The notes: generated from the letters alone by a model not told the origin. A stretch of DNA of 64,000 nucleotides from Nissolia schottii (GCA_003254905.1 QANU01068452.1:95825-159824), one strand, 5' to 3'. Numbered from the stretch's first letter, positions 1-13,100 are shown. Translations and numbers: made by a program.

Positions 1-572
1 CCATATAGGGGACAACTTCATGCTATTAAAAGTCTCAATATTTTGAGTCAGTTAACGATGTCATTTGAATTCCTAATTAGTTCGCAAGGGATGATAGTCA
101 ATCTCTAGCCACTTTAGGTGAGGGAAGATAGTAAATTTCAGGTAAAATATTTGTTCATTCTCTTTCAGCAATTGATGAAACTTATCCATATTCTCTCCTT
201 CTCCTTGTTGCGGATTCCCTTCATCATTACTGGTGCAGTTTTCTTCAAGCCGCTGCTGTGCCGCCCATGACGGAAAGTGAAGGACCGAAGTATGAAGAAT
301 AAAGAAGAGATGAGGACTTAATATCCAACCTTTAATGTCCTGAAGAGAGGAAAGATAAGGAAGACAATTCTCAAGTAAATGACTAGATGTATAAAGAACT
401 GTAGGGGATTACGAACCAAATTAGTTTAGGGTCACGAAGAACCAACTCAGCCATCGATACTCTTGGGGTCTTGGAACAAATTGCTCGATTTAGTTCCATC
501 AATTAGGGTCTTCACCAAAAGAGTAAGTAAGGCAACTTTGTTTGGGGAGAGACAAGCGGTCGTGGTACCGGA
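1..572. other. No recognisable gene
   Basis: I see no coding region, RNA gene or clear repeat here. The stretch ends where a copia-like LTR begins at 573. It may be the remains of an older insertion, but nothing in it supports a specific call. Confidence 0.4.
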
Positions 573-898
573 TGTAAGATTATTTTATAATCTCATGATA
601 ATATAGTCCATGTAACTAACAGTAATGCTAATTCTAATAAAAAGGATTAAGATGATGGTAATTAATCCTACAAAAGATGATAGAGTTAGTGGGAGTATTT
701 TGATAAAACCGACTCTCCCCTCTCCCTTATAAATAACATGACATTATTCAAAGAAAAACAAGATTCAAGGATTCTAAAGAATTCAGAAATCATTAGGGTT
801 TGAAGTCTGCCAGAGAAAACGTTCTTCTAAAAACGAGTTGAAAGGGTCAGAGGAAAGATAAGGAAAAAGAATTCGTTAATTACATGTGGTATCAGAAC
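573..898 (+). mobile_element. Copia-like LTR relic with primer binding site
   Basis: A segment opening with TGTAAGATTA (573) and closing with TTAATTACA (884) has TG...CA ends like an LTR. It contains a TATA-like box (TATAAATA, 728-735) followed by a plausible transcribed leader. Two bases after the end lies TGGTATCAGAAC (887-898). This matches the initiator-methionine tRNA primer site that Ty1/copia elements use, apart from the last bases. No second LTR, gag or pol is visible downstream, so this is a 5' LTR plus PBS remnant of about 0.3 kb. The boundaries are inferred from the terminal motifs; no target duplication can be tested. Confidence 0.6.
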
Positions 899-1274
899 AT
901 TGGTTTTGAAATTTGGGAGGGAGAAGAAGGAATAGGGAGGTTTTTTTGACCATTGATCTTTTTAAATTGACATGGACAGTTGAGATTTGGCATTTGGCAC
1001 TATCAAGTTCTAAGGTAAAACGGAGAGGATCCCCCCCCCCCCCACCCCCCGCTCAGCTATATATAGAGTAGCCAGGAAATTCGAAAGGCAATCAAAATTT
1101 AATTATTGGTCCAAATGCCACTAGTTATAGACCCTAAGCTAACATGATAATAAAAAAAATGATATAATTGATGACAACTGAGTGCTGTTAAGCCTCTTCT
1201 ATGAATGGCAAGACCAATCTGTTTTACAACTCGAGAAAAGAATGACCCGTTACAGTTAATTCAATATCTATCCA
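899..1274. other. 3' flank of FPP gene; poly-C tract
   Basis: This holds leftover internal sequence of the copia-like relic and then the downstream flank of the minus-strand FPP-like gene. It includes a near-pure cytosine run at 1031-1050, broken once by A. A run like that is prone to sequencing error. No gene is seen. Confidence 0.5.
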
Positions 1275-4200
1275 CTAAATTTCTAGTCGGATCCCACTCT
1301 TTGTTCGAGAGAAAAATTTTGCAAAGCCGTTTCGACTCTTCTCAGAACTGACATGATTTGGCAGTGCTGCCGATGAAGCCAAAGAAGAACACGAAGGTGG
1401 CGAGCTTCCTTCGTTTTTGTTAGAGCATGGACCAGAGCTACCATCAGGCAACCTCGAAGAATCGGAATCTCTTTTAGGTGAAAACATGTCATTTGAACGC
1501 ATCTTCCACATCTCTCTGCTAGCTTGAGCAGCAACCGATGGGCTCGATGGAATGCTAGCGGTGTCAATGAGGAAATCTTCGAGCGCAGCCAGGGATTTTA
1601 ACTGATTCCCCAGGGACGCTATCGTTTTCTGGCACTCAGCAAGCTTTCCGGCAGCCAGCGCTAGATCCTCCTGGCAAAGAGAAAATGACATGCATAATGC
1701 ATTGCATTACATGAAATGTGCAGAGAGTTGATGATAGAGCATTTAATTTAGATGTCAATGATGACCAACCTGCTTAATCTTCTTTTCTCCGTGAGAATTA
1801 CTTGTTGAGTTGAGTATCTCTTCTTGCTTCCTGTTTTCTAGCTCTTCCTCCAACTCCTTACATTTCATTGCAATTTCTTCTGACATAGTCCTCTCCTTAT
1901 CGACCTCCTCTTCTAATAAGCCAACCTTTGCACATTTGCTTTCTAGCTCTTCCTCCAAGTCCTTACACTTAATTGCAATTTCGTCTGACACGGCCTTCTC
2001 CTTATCAACCTCTGCTTCCAATAAGTCAACCTTTGCGGATAATGTTTGAGCCTCTACCTCCATGCCCATTAGGTGATTTTCTATCAATTGTTTTGATCTG
2101 TAGGCATTTTCTAGTTGCTTCTGCAGCTCCTCCAATTTCTTCACTGCCTCAATCAACTGAAGCTGCGACTCCTCAATAGACTCCACGCTTTCCCTCAGAG
2201 CTATCTCTAGTTCAGCTTTTTCTGATTCCACCTTCTCTAGCTTCTCTTTTAGTCTGTCCATTTGCTCATTCATGATCTCAAACTCTGCTCTGAGAGAGCC
2301 TTCTTCATTATCGGCAACGGCTGACTCCTGGACGCAGCTTTCATTCTTAGTCTCGGGCAACGCGGCGAGTCGTTCCATTTCAAGAAAATCATCCATGAGG
2401 TCGATTTTAACAGAACTGGGTGGAGTTTCTCTGCACTTTTCATTCTTAAACTGATCAAGCTCGGCGATTAATGCGGATGCCCACGAGTCGGAACAACTTG
2501 GCTCGCACTTGTTCGGTTCTGAGCCACTTGTCTTGTGGGCATCAATCTCCGCTGCATTAAGTCGCTCCCCGCTGTCTGATTGACTATCTGTGAGAGACTC
2601 GGCACAAAATGAGGATGAAACAATGGATTTATGATCATTGACTAAGGAAGCTCTTGAAGCCGTGCTCTTCAGTCTCCTGCACTCGGCCTCCAGCTTAGCT
2701 ACTTTCTTGATGCTTTCCAAATGTTGCTTGCTAGCTGTCTCAGCTGCTTGAGTGCTTAAATCCCTCTCAATTGTCCTGATTTCCAGCTCTTCTGATTGAG
2801 CTAAGAGCTCATGCCTGAGAGCCATGTTCTCTTTCTCCAAAAACTCGACTTTGTGACACATGTCAAGATCAATAGAAGATTTGGCATTAGAAGCATCTAA
2901 TTTGCCCTGTAGCTCGGCGGCTTTGCTCTCAAGTTTAATGTTGGCTGATTCCAAGTCATGAGTTCTCGTCACTACTGCATCACGGATATTCTCTTCCTGC
3001 TCTTCTCTTGTCTGTCTTAACTGCCTAACACACTCTTTAAGTGCACCATCTAGATGGGCGACTCGGTCTTCCAGAGATGAATTCTTGTGAGTGACTGCTT
3101 CAAGTTGCTTCTTCAAAATCTTCACTTCATTTTCAGCCCTTTCCCAACCTAAGTTAATGAAAATGCCCGCTCATGAGATAATATAAAAACAGGAGAAAGA
3201 GAAGATATACCAGGAACCATACAAGACAAGGAAATCGTTATTATGCTGGTGTCGGTATGAAAGTCTTCTGATTGATCATACAAGACTCAATCTATAACAT
3301 TTAGATGAAAATTTGACTTTAATTTCAATGAACCCTCTCTAAGTCCCAATCCTCCAAATATGAGGAGGAACTGATTGTGTAGTTTGCTAGCTCAACAGCT
3401 GCTGAATTGCATTGCATTGCAGACACAAGTCACACAACAATGCATATCCAATTTCCAAGAAGTATGCAATGGTAATGAAGCAATACTGTATAATCAGAAA
3501 ATCAATGGTTATTTCTAAAATTACACAAAGCAATAGAGGAGTCTACTGATCATTAACAGTATAAGTTATACCTGCAATGGCTTCTTCAGCAACTTTGGCA
3601 TGCTGCTTCACCAAGTCCTCTTTGGCATTGACATTCACTAGTGCTGCAGATAGCTTCTCTGACATATTCCTCAACCCATCATTTAGATCCCCTTCCTTCA
3701 CATTTTTCATATTTCCATTTTCTTCATCTCTGTCTTTCTCTAATGAATCATCATTCATGCTGGCTGTAGTGGGAAGAGGTTTCGAGGTGACTTCTTCAGG
3801 CAATTGTGCATTAAAAAATGAGCAGCTGTTAGCATCTTCGGCCCAGGCCACAGCTCTTGAGGTGGCATCAGGAGAATGGCTGCTTCCGTTGGGAGATTCC
3901 TTTGATGCCTCCTGCTTTCAAAGACACAAAACTAATGAGATTCTCAAAAAAATGATGATGATGGTGGTGGTGGTGGTGGTGGATAAAATTTTGTGGCAAA
4001 CATTCATCTGTTGTGAAATATAGCAACATGGCCTTTACACGGCGAAAATACCAGGATCACAAAATAATTCCTAGAAGGTGAAGGGCATGAGGCCGTAAAC
4101 AATACGATATTTGTGCTTAGACTACTGTTTTGCAGACAAGTTTAAAATACATTCTTGAAGGCACTCAACATAAATCAGCCACAAAGGATCCATCTCAAGA

Positions 4201-4866
4201 ACAGCTATTAGATACTGGCTCTACAAATGCAAACTTAATCTCGAATACGAAAGCATGGCTGCACCAAACTTGAATCATCAACGAGCCGCGTCTTCATGTC
4301 ATTCTCTCAAACAATTCACATCAAAATTAGAAATATAAACACAGGTTGTCTCTTAGCCGTTGAGAGTTGGGACTTGGGAGACAGAACCAGAGAAGGGCGA
4401 ATACCGTTTCAAGCACCATCTTCCCTCAATATCGTTTAGTAATCAGTAAATTAAAAGCCTCAAGTCTAAAAGAACTTCATTTTCTTCAATACAACTCTGC
4501 CAGTCATTTGTCACTCATTTTCCAACAAAAATTCATGTGTTTTATTTTCCTCACATGAGAACCTTAGTTTACAAAAGGCAGGGGAGAGGGGAAAAGCACA
4601 ATTCACACCAGCACAAGTAAGGAATCTCTCAAGTTCACGTAAAGCAATAAAAAGCTAGAATTCAAACCTTGTAACTAGTGCTTGGGGGAGATATTAAAGA
4701 GACCCCCGAATATTTTAAAAGAAGGAACCAAAAGAGACTAAACAAGGTCCAAAATTTGCTCACCCCAATTTTACCATACCTGTTCATCAGATCCTGAGCT
4801 CTCGGTTTCCCCAGTGCTCTTCTCAGAACACTTCCGCTTCCATAACCATCTCTTCTTATCCATCAT
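1275..4866 (-). CDS. Filament-like plant protein (FPP, coiled coil)
   Basis: Four coding exons join cleanly at GT-AG sites: 4866-4780, 3911-3572, 3148-1770 and 1670-1275. The sum is 2,202 nt, or 733 residues plus TAG. The start is typical of the FPP family: MMDKKRWLWKRKCSEKS, a basic, tryptophan-rich N-terminus. Two adjacent ATGs (4866, 4863) are possible, and the second gives the usual MD start. Exon 2 ends in a stretch running into AEEAIAG and exon 3 resumes with WERAENEVKILKKQLEAVTH. Exon 4 opens with EDLALAAGKLAECQKTIASL and continues with LAALEDFL, a very conserved FPP block. The middle is heptad-rich coiled coil with two adjacent, similar repeats of about 35 residues near the end of exon 3 (around 1850-2060). 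FPPs are plant-specific coiled-coil proteins thought to be linked to the nuclear envelope or cytoskeleton. The exact paralogue (FPP1/2/3 type) is not resolved. No disruption is seen. Confidence 0.93.
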
Positions 4867-4881
4867 TGGGGGTCTAACAAT

Positions 4882-4914
4882 CTAAAATTGGCTTGAGAAT
4901 CGCAGCGCGTTCAT
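4882..4914 (-). other. uORF in FPP leader (10 codons)
   Basis: An ATG at 4914 opens a 10-residue frame (MNALRFSSQF) that ends in TAG at 4882, 15 bases before the first main ATG. It directly follows a good acceptor (CTGCAG, 4920-4915). If a leader intron ends there, the uORF starts at the first base of the exon. It could reduce translation of the main frame. The sequence is certain; use as a uORF is inference. Confidence 0.5.
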
Positions 4915-6334
4915 CTGCAGACACGAGTACCCAAAATGTTCATAAGCTATTAGCTAAGTCAAAATCACCTCAGAGCAATAACCCGGTGAAAAGAAAATAG
5001 CTGAATGAAGGGAGAATAAGAAGCTGCATGCCCTGGTAACAAAATTCAGAAAGCAGAAAATCAAGAAATACAGTTCCTATTCAACAATCTCATCAGCTGG
5101 AAAGAGAAAAGAAAAAGAAGAAAAAAAAAACCCAATCAAACAAACAATAATAATAAAAGATAACTTTGCTTAATAATGTTTTCCACACCCGGAAACCCAC
5201 ATTGAATACGAAGTTTACAACTTGAAAAAGAATAAAAGAATGAACTTTAGCTCGACAGAAACCAGGTAATAGATGGAAAAGAAGAAATCTTGTACCGTTA
5301 TCAAGGGCCAAAACTCCCCCATGGTTTTCGAAAGCACCATTCAAACCCATTTGTCATTCACAGGGTTTAAATTTGAAACCCGATAACCCCATTAAGTATT
5401 TGCAGAAAATTTACAGAACCCAAGGTAATGAAACAGTGCCTTGTTGCAGAGAAGGGGTAAAAAAGAAAGAATGTTAAAAGAACTCTACGCTTTCAGCCAT
5501 TGAACTGAAAAGGCCTAAAAAATGACCCAAAAATAAAACATAATCCTGTGTGTAGCGAAGAGAAGGAGAAAATAAAAATCTCTAATGAAACAACTACGTA
5601 TCAGCCATCATTTAAACAGATAACTACTAGTAAAAAATAAATAAAATACGATAAAATAAAAAAAAGCCTTATTATATATAAATATATTTAAAAAATGAAG
5701 CCAGATCAAAATACCTTTGACCAATGACTGAGGCCAACTCAAGAAAACCAAACTCAAGGAATAGCTAGAAGCCAGCAATTAATGCAAGCAAAGGATGGGC
5801 TCAGAGTACAAGGCTAGAGATTTTAAGAGCGTAGAAGTGAAGGAAACGGAGGTTGTAAATGACAACAAGAAAAATGAAAAAAATAATAGTGATTAATAAA
5901 TTGGGAGGCAGAGAAACTGTAGAATGTCAGTAACAGTAGTGAGCATTCGCAAAAGCAGCACCTGCTGCAATTAACAACGCGCAGCGCAGATAGAAAGCAG
6001 ATAAATGGATGGAGGTTAGGGCCTAGGGGGTTTCCATTTCTTTTTTGTTTTGCCTCCCTTTTTTTCATTTCTTTTCAAATATAAAAATAGGATGGCCATG
6101 TGAATTGAAGGTGTGTCAGAGTTGGGAAATTCAAGAGTCTGAGTGGGGTGTAAGAGTGTGACCACAAAACACTTTTTCAGCTTTTTACGAAAATGTTTTT
6201 TTTTTATTTGTTTATTGTGTATTGTTTATTTGGTTTTTAATTTACAAGTTTGAAACTTGAGATGCTGTTGTTCCCGCCCGTGGATCAGGGGATATGTAAT
6301 GTTAAGTCTTTCGTTGTCAATTTTCCTTATTGAA
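4915..6334 (-). other. Probable FPP leader, leader intron and promoter
   Basis: There is no open gene of its own here. A donor-like CAAAG/GTATTTTG (minus, 5715/5714) and an acceptor (CTGCAG, 4920-4915) could bound a leader intron of about 0.8 kb. That would place the first, non-coding exon at roughly 5715-6050. The rest is AT-rich. Short frames across 5090-6070 have no family features and are probably untranslated leader or intron. Confidence 0.4.
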
Positions 6335-6375
6335 CTAGATTTTATACCCATGCGATGTGCGGCAGGTATAAAATC
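6335..6375 (-). other. Helitron 3' terminus: hairpin plus CTAG
   Basis: Read on the minus strand, an 11-bp perfect stem (GATTTTATACC paired with GGTATAAAATC; plus positions 6365-6375 and 6338-6348) with a 16-base loop ends in CTAG (6338-6335), followed by T. The loop carries GCCGCACATCGCATG, like the GC-rich end hairpins of plant Helitrons. It lies downstream of the helicase gene in the correct orientation once the inserted LTR at 6458-9660 is ignored. Confidence 0.8.
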
Positions 6376-7654
6376 CATGTTAAACAATTGGTTATGCAGC
6401 GTATTATACTAACCAGTAGTAATCGTAATGATATTAATATAAAATATTTGTTAACAATGTAACATCCTAGCTAACTGCATACTCTCGAGTAGTATGCAAT
6501 GCTCACTAAGTTGTTAATCATTTGGTGGGATTACTTATAGTCCATTATTATCTTTCGAAAATACCAAAGTAAGGAAAATATGGACCATTTTAAAATTTTT
6601 CTATTTGTTACTTTATTTGTAAAATATGAGCCACGCGTGAATCAAATCATATAATACAAACGATAGAGCTGAAGCTTAAACGTAGTAATCCTTGATAACA
6701 TAAATCATTACATAAACAGATCTGGTCCATCACAAGTTACAACCCATAGAGTATAATAATAGTTTACATATATAAGCTAAATACATCAAGATACATATCA
6801 AATATAGCAAAATGTAGCAAAATGTCCATTTGCTGCCGAGCTAGACTGGCTCGTCCTCGGTCCTCTACTGCTGCACGTTCGGCTCCTCATAGGGCTCCTC
6901 GTAGCCCTCGTACTCTTCGCCCGCTCCTGGAAGCATAAGCGAGTGGGGGTGAGAACAGTCGTCCTCAGTGGTTAACCTTGGCGTAGGGGATCTTTTTATT
7001 CGCTTATCAACCCGGCCGTTTAGGTGTTTCTAATTGAACATGCATACTAACATCCTACTGATTATTATCTGGCCTAAGTTCCTGAATGACTTTATCTACT
7101 TTACTAGGTGACTGGGGAACTAGTCTTGCTTATCTAAGTTCTCGTGCTTATTATTTTTCTCGCGTATATACATAGCCGTCTCGAGCGTTCTCTTGACGGT
7201 ATACCCATGCTCATATACCTTATCATATACTTTATATATTTCATACTCATTCATCATACCATTTCACATTCATTCATTTCATACTTTATGCATGCTGACT
7301 CTGAAACTCTTTCATGCGTACCGGCTAACTAATGGACCGGGGCGCATCCTGCTTTCCATGCTCTCGGCTAACTAATGGACCGCGCTGAGTCTTTCCCACT
7401 CATGTAGATGCGGCCAAACATTTACAACCTGCTTCTGTCCTCTGATTGATGTCGACCAGGCAGCGCTATAACCTGAGTGGTTGCGAATCACCGCGGATAA
7501 CTAATGTTCCGTCGCCGATCATCAATAGAGATAACCGTCCACCTAGTGGGAGGGCGAGGGGTTGGCCCTATGACACAACCAAGTGGAGACCCATACATCA
7601 TCATCATCATATCATTATCATTCCTTAGGTGTGACGTCACCCTTTCTCATTCAT

Positions 7655-7688
7655 CTTTTCTTTCTTTCTTTCTTTCTTTCTTTCTTTN
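7655..7688. repeat. TTTC microsatellite ending at an assembly n
   Basis: About eight TTTC units run into a single n at 7688. The true repeat length is unknown, and the n probably stands for a gap or an unresolved base in the microsatellite. Confidence 0.8.
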
Positions 7689-7895
7689 ATGCATCCTATC
7701 ATATAGCTACATACTTGTTCCCTAAGGTTCAATTATGCTCTTTAAACTTTACGTGATTAACTTCTAGTTCTCATGATGCATGATAGCACAATCATTCCTA
7801 ACATACATATTCTACATGCAATGTTTCACATACATCATCATAAACATAACTCATTCATTCATCATACACATGCTTGTACTTTCTCATCTACTTCG

Positions 7896-8515
7896 GGGTT
7901 CCTCCGCGGAACCCACCCAGCACTCGCGCTCCAGGGTTCCTCCGTGGAACCCTAATCATCACCACTACCGGTGCTCACTCAGGCTTCGTCACGTAACCTT
8001 GCCTGTCTCCCAGGGATCCTCCGCGGAACCCACTCCGAACCACTCCTGGTGCCTACTTAGCACTCTTCACGTGACCCTCTCATTACTTCAGGGATCCTCC
8101 GCGGAACCCACTCAACACCATTTCTGGTGCCCACTCAACACTCAACGTAAGCCTCTTAGCTCTCCAGGGTTCCTCTGCGGAACCACAACCAGCGCCACTA
8201 CTGGTGACCACTCAATACTCTTCTCGTAAACTTCTCATCACTCCAGGGATCCTCCGCGGAACCCATCCGGCACCATTCCTGGTACTCGCTCATCAACTTT
8301 CTAGACTCTCTCTCGGTCTCCCTCCGCGGAACACTCAGCACTTATCTCATTACTTGTTTTCTCTCAATTTCCTCACATTCGCTTCCCACGGGATCCTCCG
8401 CGAAACCCGCGTCTACAGATTCCTCGTAGTCACTCTACGCGTACCCATTCGGCGTCCATCCAGACGCCGCTCAACAACTCCCTAGGCCCCTCTTGGTCAC
8501 TCTCTGCGGAACACT
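7896..8515. repeat. Dispersed TCCGCGGA motif array in LTR
   Basis: The motif GGGATCCTCCGCGGAACCC and close variants recur about nine times at intervals of roughly 35-110 bases (near 7900, 7933, 8012, 8092, 8166, 8248, 8315, 8391 and 8500). Its core TCCGCGGA is a perfect palindrome. Intervening sequence is CT-rich and more variable. The same array is found in the copy at 39719-43121. Confidence 0.8.
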
Positions 8516-10102
8516 TTGGCGCTTTCCTCATTACTGGTTTTCTCTCATTTTCCCACACTCATCCCAAGCTCAAACCCCACATATTCCGGCATTCATAGTC
8601 CTATCTAGTCCAGGTCACAGGACCCTTCAGAATCATCTCCTAAGTCCTAACATAGCATTTCTAATATCATTGTCCATAAGGCATACAAACACATAAACAC
8701 ATACAAGCAAACATAAGCCACCAAGGGGTGACCAAAGCCAAGTTTAACCACCTGTAAAAAAACCTGGTGGTGGTGAGGGAAGCTTGGATTGAAGTCCCAT
8801 AAGCCTTGTTGTTTCCAAAGCTTGAGCTCCTCCTTTTTCCAAGGTGAGCAACTTCGAATAAGATGGAGGGGGAAGAAGTTGTTCCTCTTGATTTTGGAGG
8901 GAAGAAAATGAAACTAAAATGAAGAGACTTAAGGGCTGTGATTTTCGGTTTTGTGGAAGGTGGAAGGAGAAGGGAATGTGCCTGGACTCTTGAAGGTTTG
9001 GGTGGTCTGGTTTGGAGAATGTGAGAATGATATTTTGCTTGGAGTTTTAGAAGAGAGGTCTCGGTTTTGGGAAGCTGCTGGTAAGGGAAATTAATTGATT
9101 TTTATGATTTAGAAAAAGGTGGTGAATAGTAGGAGGTATGGGCATGGGTATGGCCTATGAAGGGACTTTGGTTAGATGTGTAAGACAAGTAATGTAAGTG
9201 TGGAAGCATGATTTAGGGGATAATTTTTGTACAAAAATCTCTTCAAAATCGTGCAGCCCTACTCCTTGCAGCTGCTGAAATTTCATTTTATGTCGGTTCC
9301 GGTTCGCTCGCGTTTTATCGCTCGCAGTGTCAGTGCGTCGCTCACGGTCGTCCGAAAAATATTTCGTTTATACCGTCGCGATCTTCTAATTTCCCCCTAC
9401 CTAAGGGTATTAACATTTAAAGGTGTTTGTGAATTTTTCTCCGAGGGATTATTTTCACGGACACCCTTTGCGCGTCAGAAAATTTCATCGGTGAACAACG
9501 ACTGTCCGGTTGTCCGCCGAATTTCCTATCGCGACACGTTTTATTCCCTAGGGATGTTCTACTTAATAATTTCCCATCTTAATTCTCTAATCGTGATTAG
9601 AAAATTAATTTAATAATTATATTTGCGATTATTTCTCTAAGAAAAAATCGGGATGTTACAATCAACAATGAATAAATTACAAATTGTTTAAAATGAGAAA
9701 TATATTGTCTGATACAGTTTATATATAGAAGTATTAAGCTAAATTACGATTATAATACCAGTTGGATAAAAATAATTTATCCCCACAAAAGTTATGCATA
9801 GTGGCGGTAAATTTGAACAGTAAATAGTTCTTATTGACCTACAAATACTGCATAACCCATTTTAAGTTATGGTACTGTAGATTATGTTATATTATCAATG
9901 GTAGTATATTGTCCAACTATACTAAATGAAGCTAGCTGACATCTCTGAGATTCCAGCATATTTATAGGAACTGGAAACCCATATGTAAACTATGTTGTAT
10001 CTAAATTATGGAAATAAGACACAGTTATATTGCTTAAATCATAACCGTATAAAGACCACGAGATTGTAGATGCAATTGTATCCAAGAAATTAACTTTCAA
10101 TT

Positions 10103-13100
10103 TCATACCACATTTCTAAAAACCTCATTGTACACAACATTTGAAGTTACGGTATTAAGTTCTGAATGATCATGACGTATCACTATCTTTAACCCTTCAT
10201 GGTGTGTAACTCTACTAACAACAAAATATAACTGACTGTGTGTAAAGACAGGTTTCTTTGAAATAAGTCCTACATTTGACAATGACTGACCTTGGCTCTT
10301 GTTAATTGTCATCCCATATGACACCATGATAGGAAATTGTCTTCTTTGAAACTTAAATGGGAGTTTTGTGTCAGAAGGTGTAAATGTCATCCTTGGGATG
10401 AAAACCTTGTCACCAATGCCATTACCATATATGAATTTTGCTTCAATGACATGTCTTCCAAGTTTAGTGACGACTAACCTTGTGCCGTTACATAAGCCAG
10501 CTGAATGATCAATGTTTCAAAGCAGCATTATTGGAGTGCCAACTTTAAGTATGAGCTCATGGTTTGGAATTCCAGAACATCTAATTGTGTTCAAAAACTC
10601 CGGTGTGTGGATACTATTGTATAACTCATTATGAGAATCAGACATGCAAGCCATATCAGAACTCAAGTATGTTACAGGTTCATTAGAATTCAAATCAATC
10701 ATGTATTGATTGATTTCATCGACTAAGTGCAAAGTAGGGCAAGTATGGCTTTCCCCTCTAAATATTTCTCATCATGTGAGTGTGCAATATAATCCCCATA
10801 GGTTGACTTAACAATAGCCTCAATAGGGTCATCCCATTCATCAATAAGCGAATCACCTGGGATTTTGATCTTGTCGTCACCATTGACGGAGTCACCAAGT
10901 TTGCCATCTCCCAGACGAAGAATCCAGTCTGCAAACTCTTTAAGATCATCAACTTTTGTGTTTGCTTCATTTGAATATAGACGCATGTTTTTCGTTAGTC
11001 TTAGAATTTTGACATCACTCCATAAGTATGATGAGTTGATTGTAGCATTAACAATGTCTTGTCTACTTCCTTTAGATATCATAGGGAGTATTTGTCTGAA
11101 ATCACGACCAAGCACTACTGTTTTCCCTCCAAATGGTAGTGTTACACTCAACTCATTTTCAAATTGCATAATATCTCTCATGGTTCTATCCAATGCCTCA
11201 AAGCAATGCTTATTCATCATCGGAGCTTCGTTCCAAATTATCAACTTAGAACAGATTATAAGTTCTGCCAGATGACTTCCTTGTTTTATGTTGCATGTAG
11301 AGAATTCATCGAGAATCAACGGAATGGCAAATCTAGAGTGCGCGGTTTTACCACCAAGTAATAATAATGAGGAAATACCGCTAGAGGCAACAGTGAGTAC
11401 AATATTACCTTTAGATCTAAGAGCAGATGCTAATGTGTTCCACACAAATGTCTTGCCGGTACCTCCATAACCATATAGGAAGAACACACCTCCATCACCA
11501 CTTTGGATAGCTTGCATTATCTCGTTGTAAACCCCTTGTTGTTCTTCCGTCACCTTCGATAGCAATTCCTTGTGCGTTACAGACAATTCAGCTCTATCAT
11601 ACCAAAGCTCATCACAAATGAGTTTATCAACATTAGTGGCCAAATCTAAATTAGGAAATGGCATGGTGGGAAAGTCACGCAAACTCTTATTGTTGCTGTT
11701 AAGAATTTTTTCAATGTCAGCAAGCGTCATGTTGAACAGTTCTTCATCAGTCAACTACAAACCTGTGATAATAATTACAAATGTTTGGAAAATAGTATCA
11801 GCATAATGGAATTAATACATAACAATTAGATTAATTGATTGTTGGAATTAATTAATAGTTGTTATGTTCAAACTGAGTTGTACCTGGATGGTTCAGAAGT
11901 AACCTTTGACGATGTAAAATACCATCAGACAATAATTTCCAATTATTTTCCCATACCAACTCTGGCTTGCTCATAGAATTAGAGAACAACAAATTAGCAA
12001 ATAGTTTGCGAAGATATTGACCAGATCCCTAGTGGCTAGCTTCTTCAATTGCATCAGAAGATTCTTTGTCGTCATCCAACAAACCCCTGGCATAACATGC
12101 ATCTCTAAAAGTTGGATATACAATGCCCCCAACTGTTCTTATATCTTCAAATGTAGTAGGTCCTCTAACCAAATTGAGTAATAACCTTAAATAGTATCGT
12201 TCACCTGAGTTGGGGGAACAAAATATATGTGGCCGATTTTAGTAATCTTGGTCTTCCTCAAGTTCCATTGTCGAATATCTTTCTCCCATACAAATCTTGT
12301 AGGAAATTCAGAATAGGTGAGATTATGTGTGTAACATCCCTCTTTTTCCCTTAGCAAAGATTTCATAAATTAAATAAGGGAAACAATCACTCACACAAGC
12401 CTTCGGGTTAAAAGTGTCTGTAGAAATAATTCTGTTCGATTTTGGAAAATTCTGCAGACACTTAAACAGATCCTTTTTGTCTATTAAGTACAATAGTGTA
12501 TCTAAGGTATCTGTAAAATATATGGTTACGGAGAAAAGTTCTCAAATACCTTAGATTAACTCAATTCTTACACAAGAAAAATTAATAGATCACAAGGATG
12601 TGATTAGAATATTTTTCGGAGTACCGTACGCGAAGTACCGATACCGAAAAACAATAAAACCTGATCAAAATTGATCTGCCAGGACCCTTAAATTTTTGCC
12701 CACAAAATTGGCCAAGAAATCAGCCCATGCACGGCCAAGACAAGGCCCAAATGGCCAAATTCATGAAACATCACCTTGGACTAAGCATAGTGAGTCATAG
12801 GAGTTAAAATGACCATTTTACCCTTGGCTTCTTAAAGAAGTTCCCTTGCCTTCTTGAAGAAGCTAATCAACCTTGTGCCTATAAATAGAGCCCATGAGCT
12901 CTTCAAATTCAAGAAGACACTTCCTTGGTGAAACTCTACCGATTTTTACGCTCTGTTGTTATTCTGCCAAGATACAGATACACTAGTCTCTATATTAACC
13001 ATAACCTTAACTCTCTATAACTCATCTCTAGAAATCATCTTCTATTTCTCTAATCAAGAACTTTCATCCACCACCTTGAAGAATCTCTCCAATAGCTAGG

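Larger units (their letters stand above)
6458..9660 (-). mobile_element. Solo LTR, family 1 (about 3.2 kb)
   Basis: The element starts TGTAACATCC and ends GGATGTTACA, giving inverted termini. The flanking pentamers are AACAA and ATCAA, four of five matching, so probably a decayed target duplication. No gag or pol is present. The last 450 bases match 42680-43121 and, in reverse, 63434-64000. In the orientation of the 12330-15320 copy it lies reversed. It sits in the 3' flank of the Helitron helicase, so it inserted after the Helitron. Long LTRs with these ends suggest a Ty3/gypsy lineage; this is inference because no coding part is linked to it. It contains one assembly n (7688). Confidence 0.75.

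Noticed and set aside
5093-6068. Short minus frames upstream of the FPP start as extra genes
   Set aside because: They lie in the probable leader and leader intron, read as low-complexity Phe/Cys-rich peptides, and match no family.
7896-8515. CRISPR-like array from the regularly spaced CCGCGGAACCC words
   Set aside because: The window is plant nuclear DNA, repeats are only about 18 bases and imperfect, spacers are similar to each other, and there are no cas genes.
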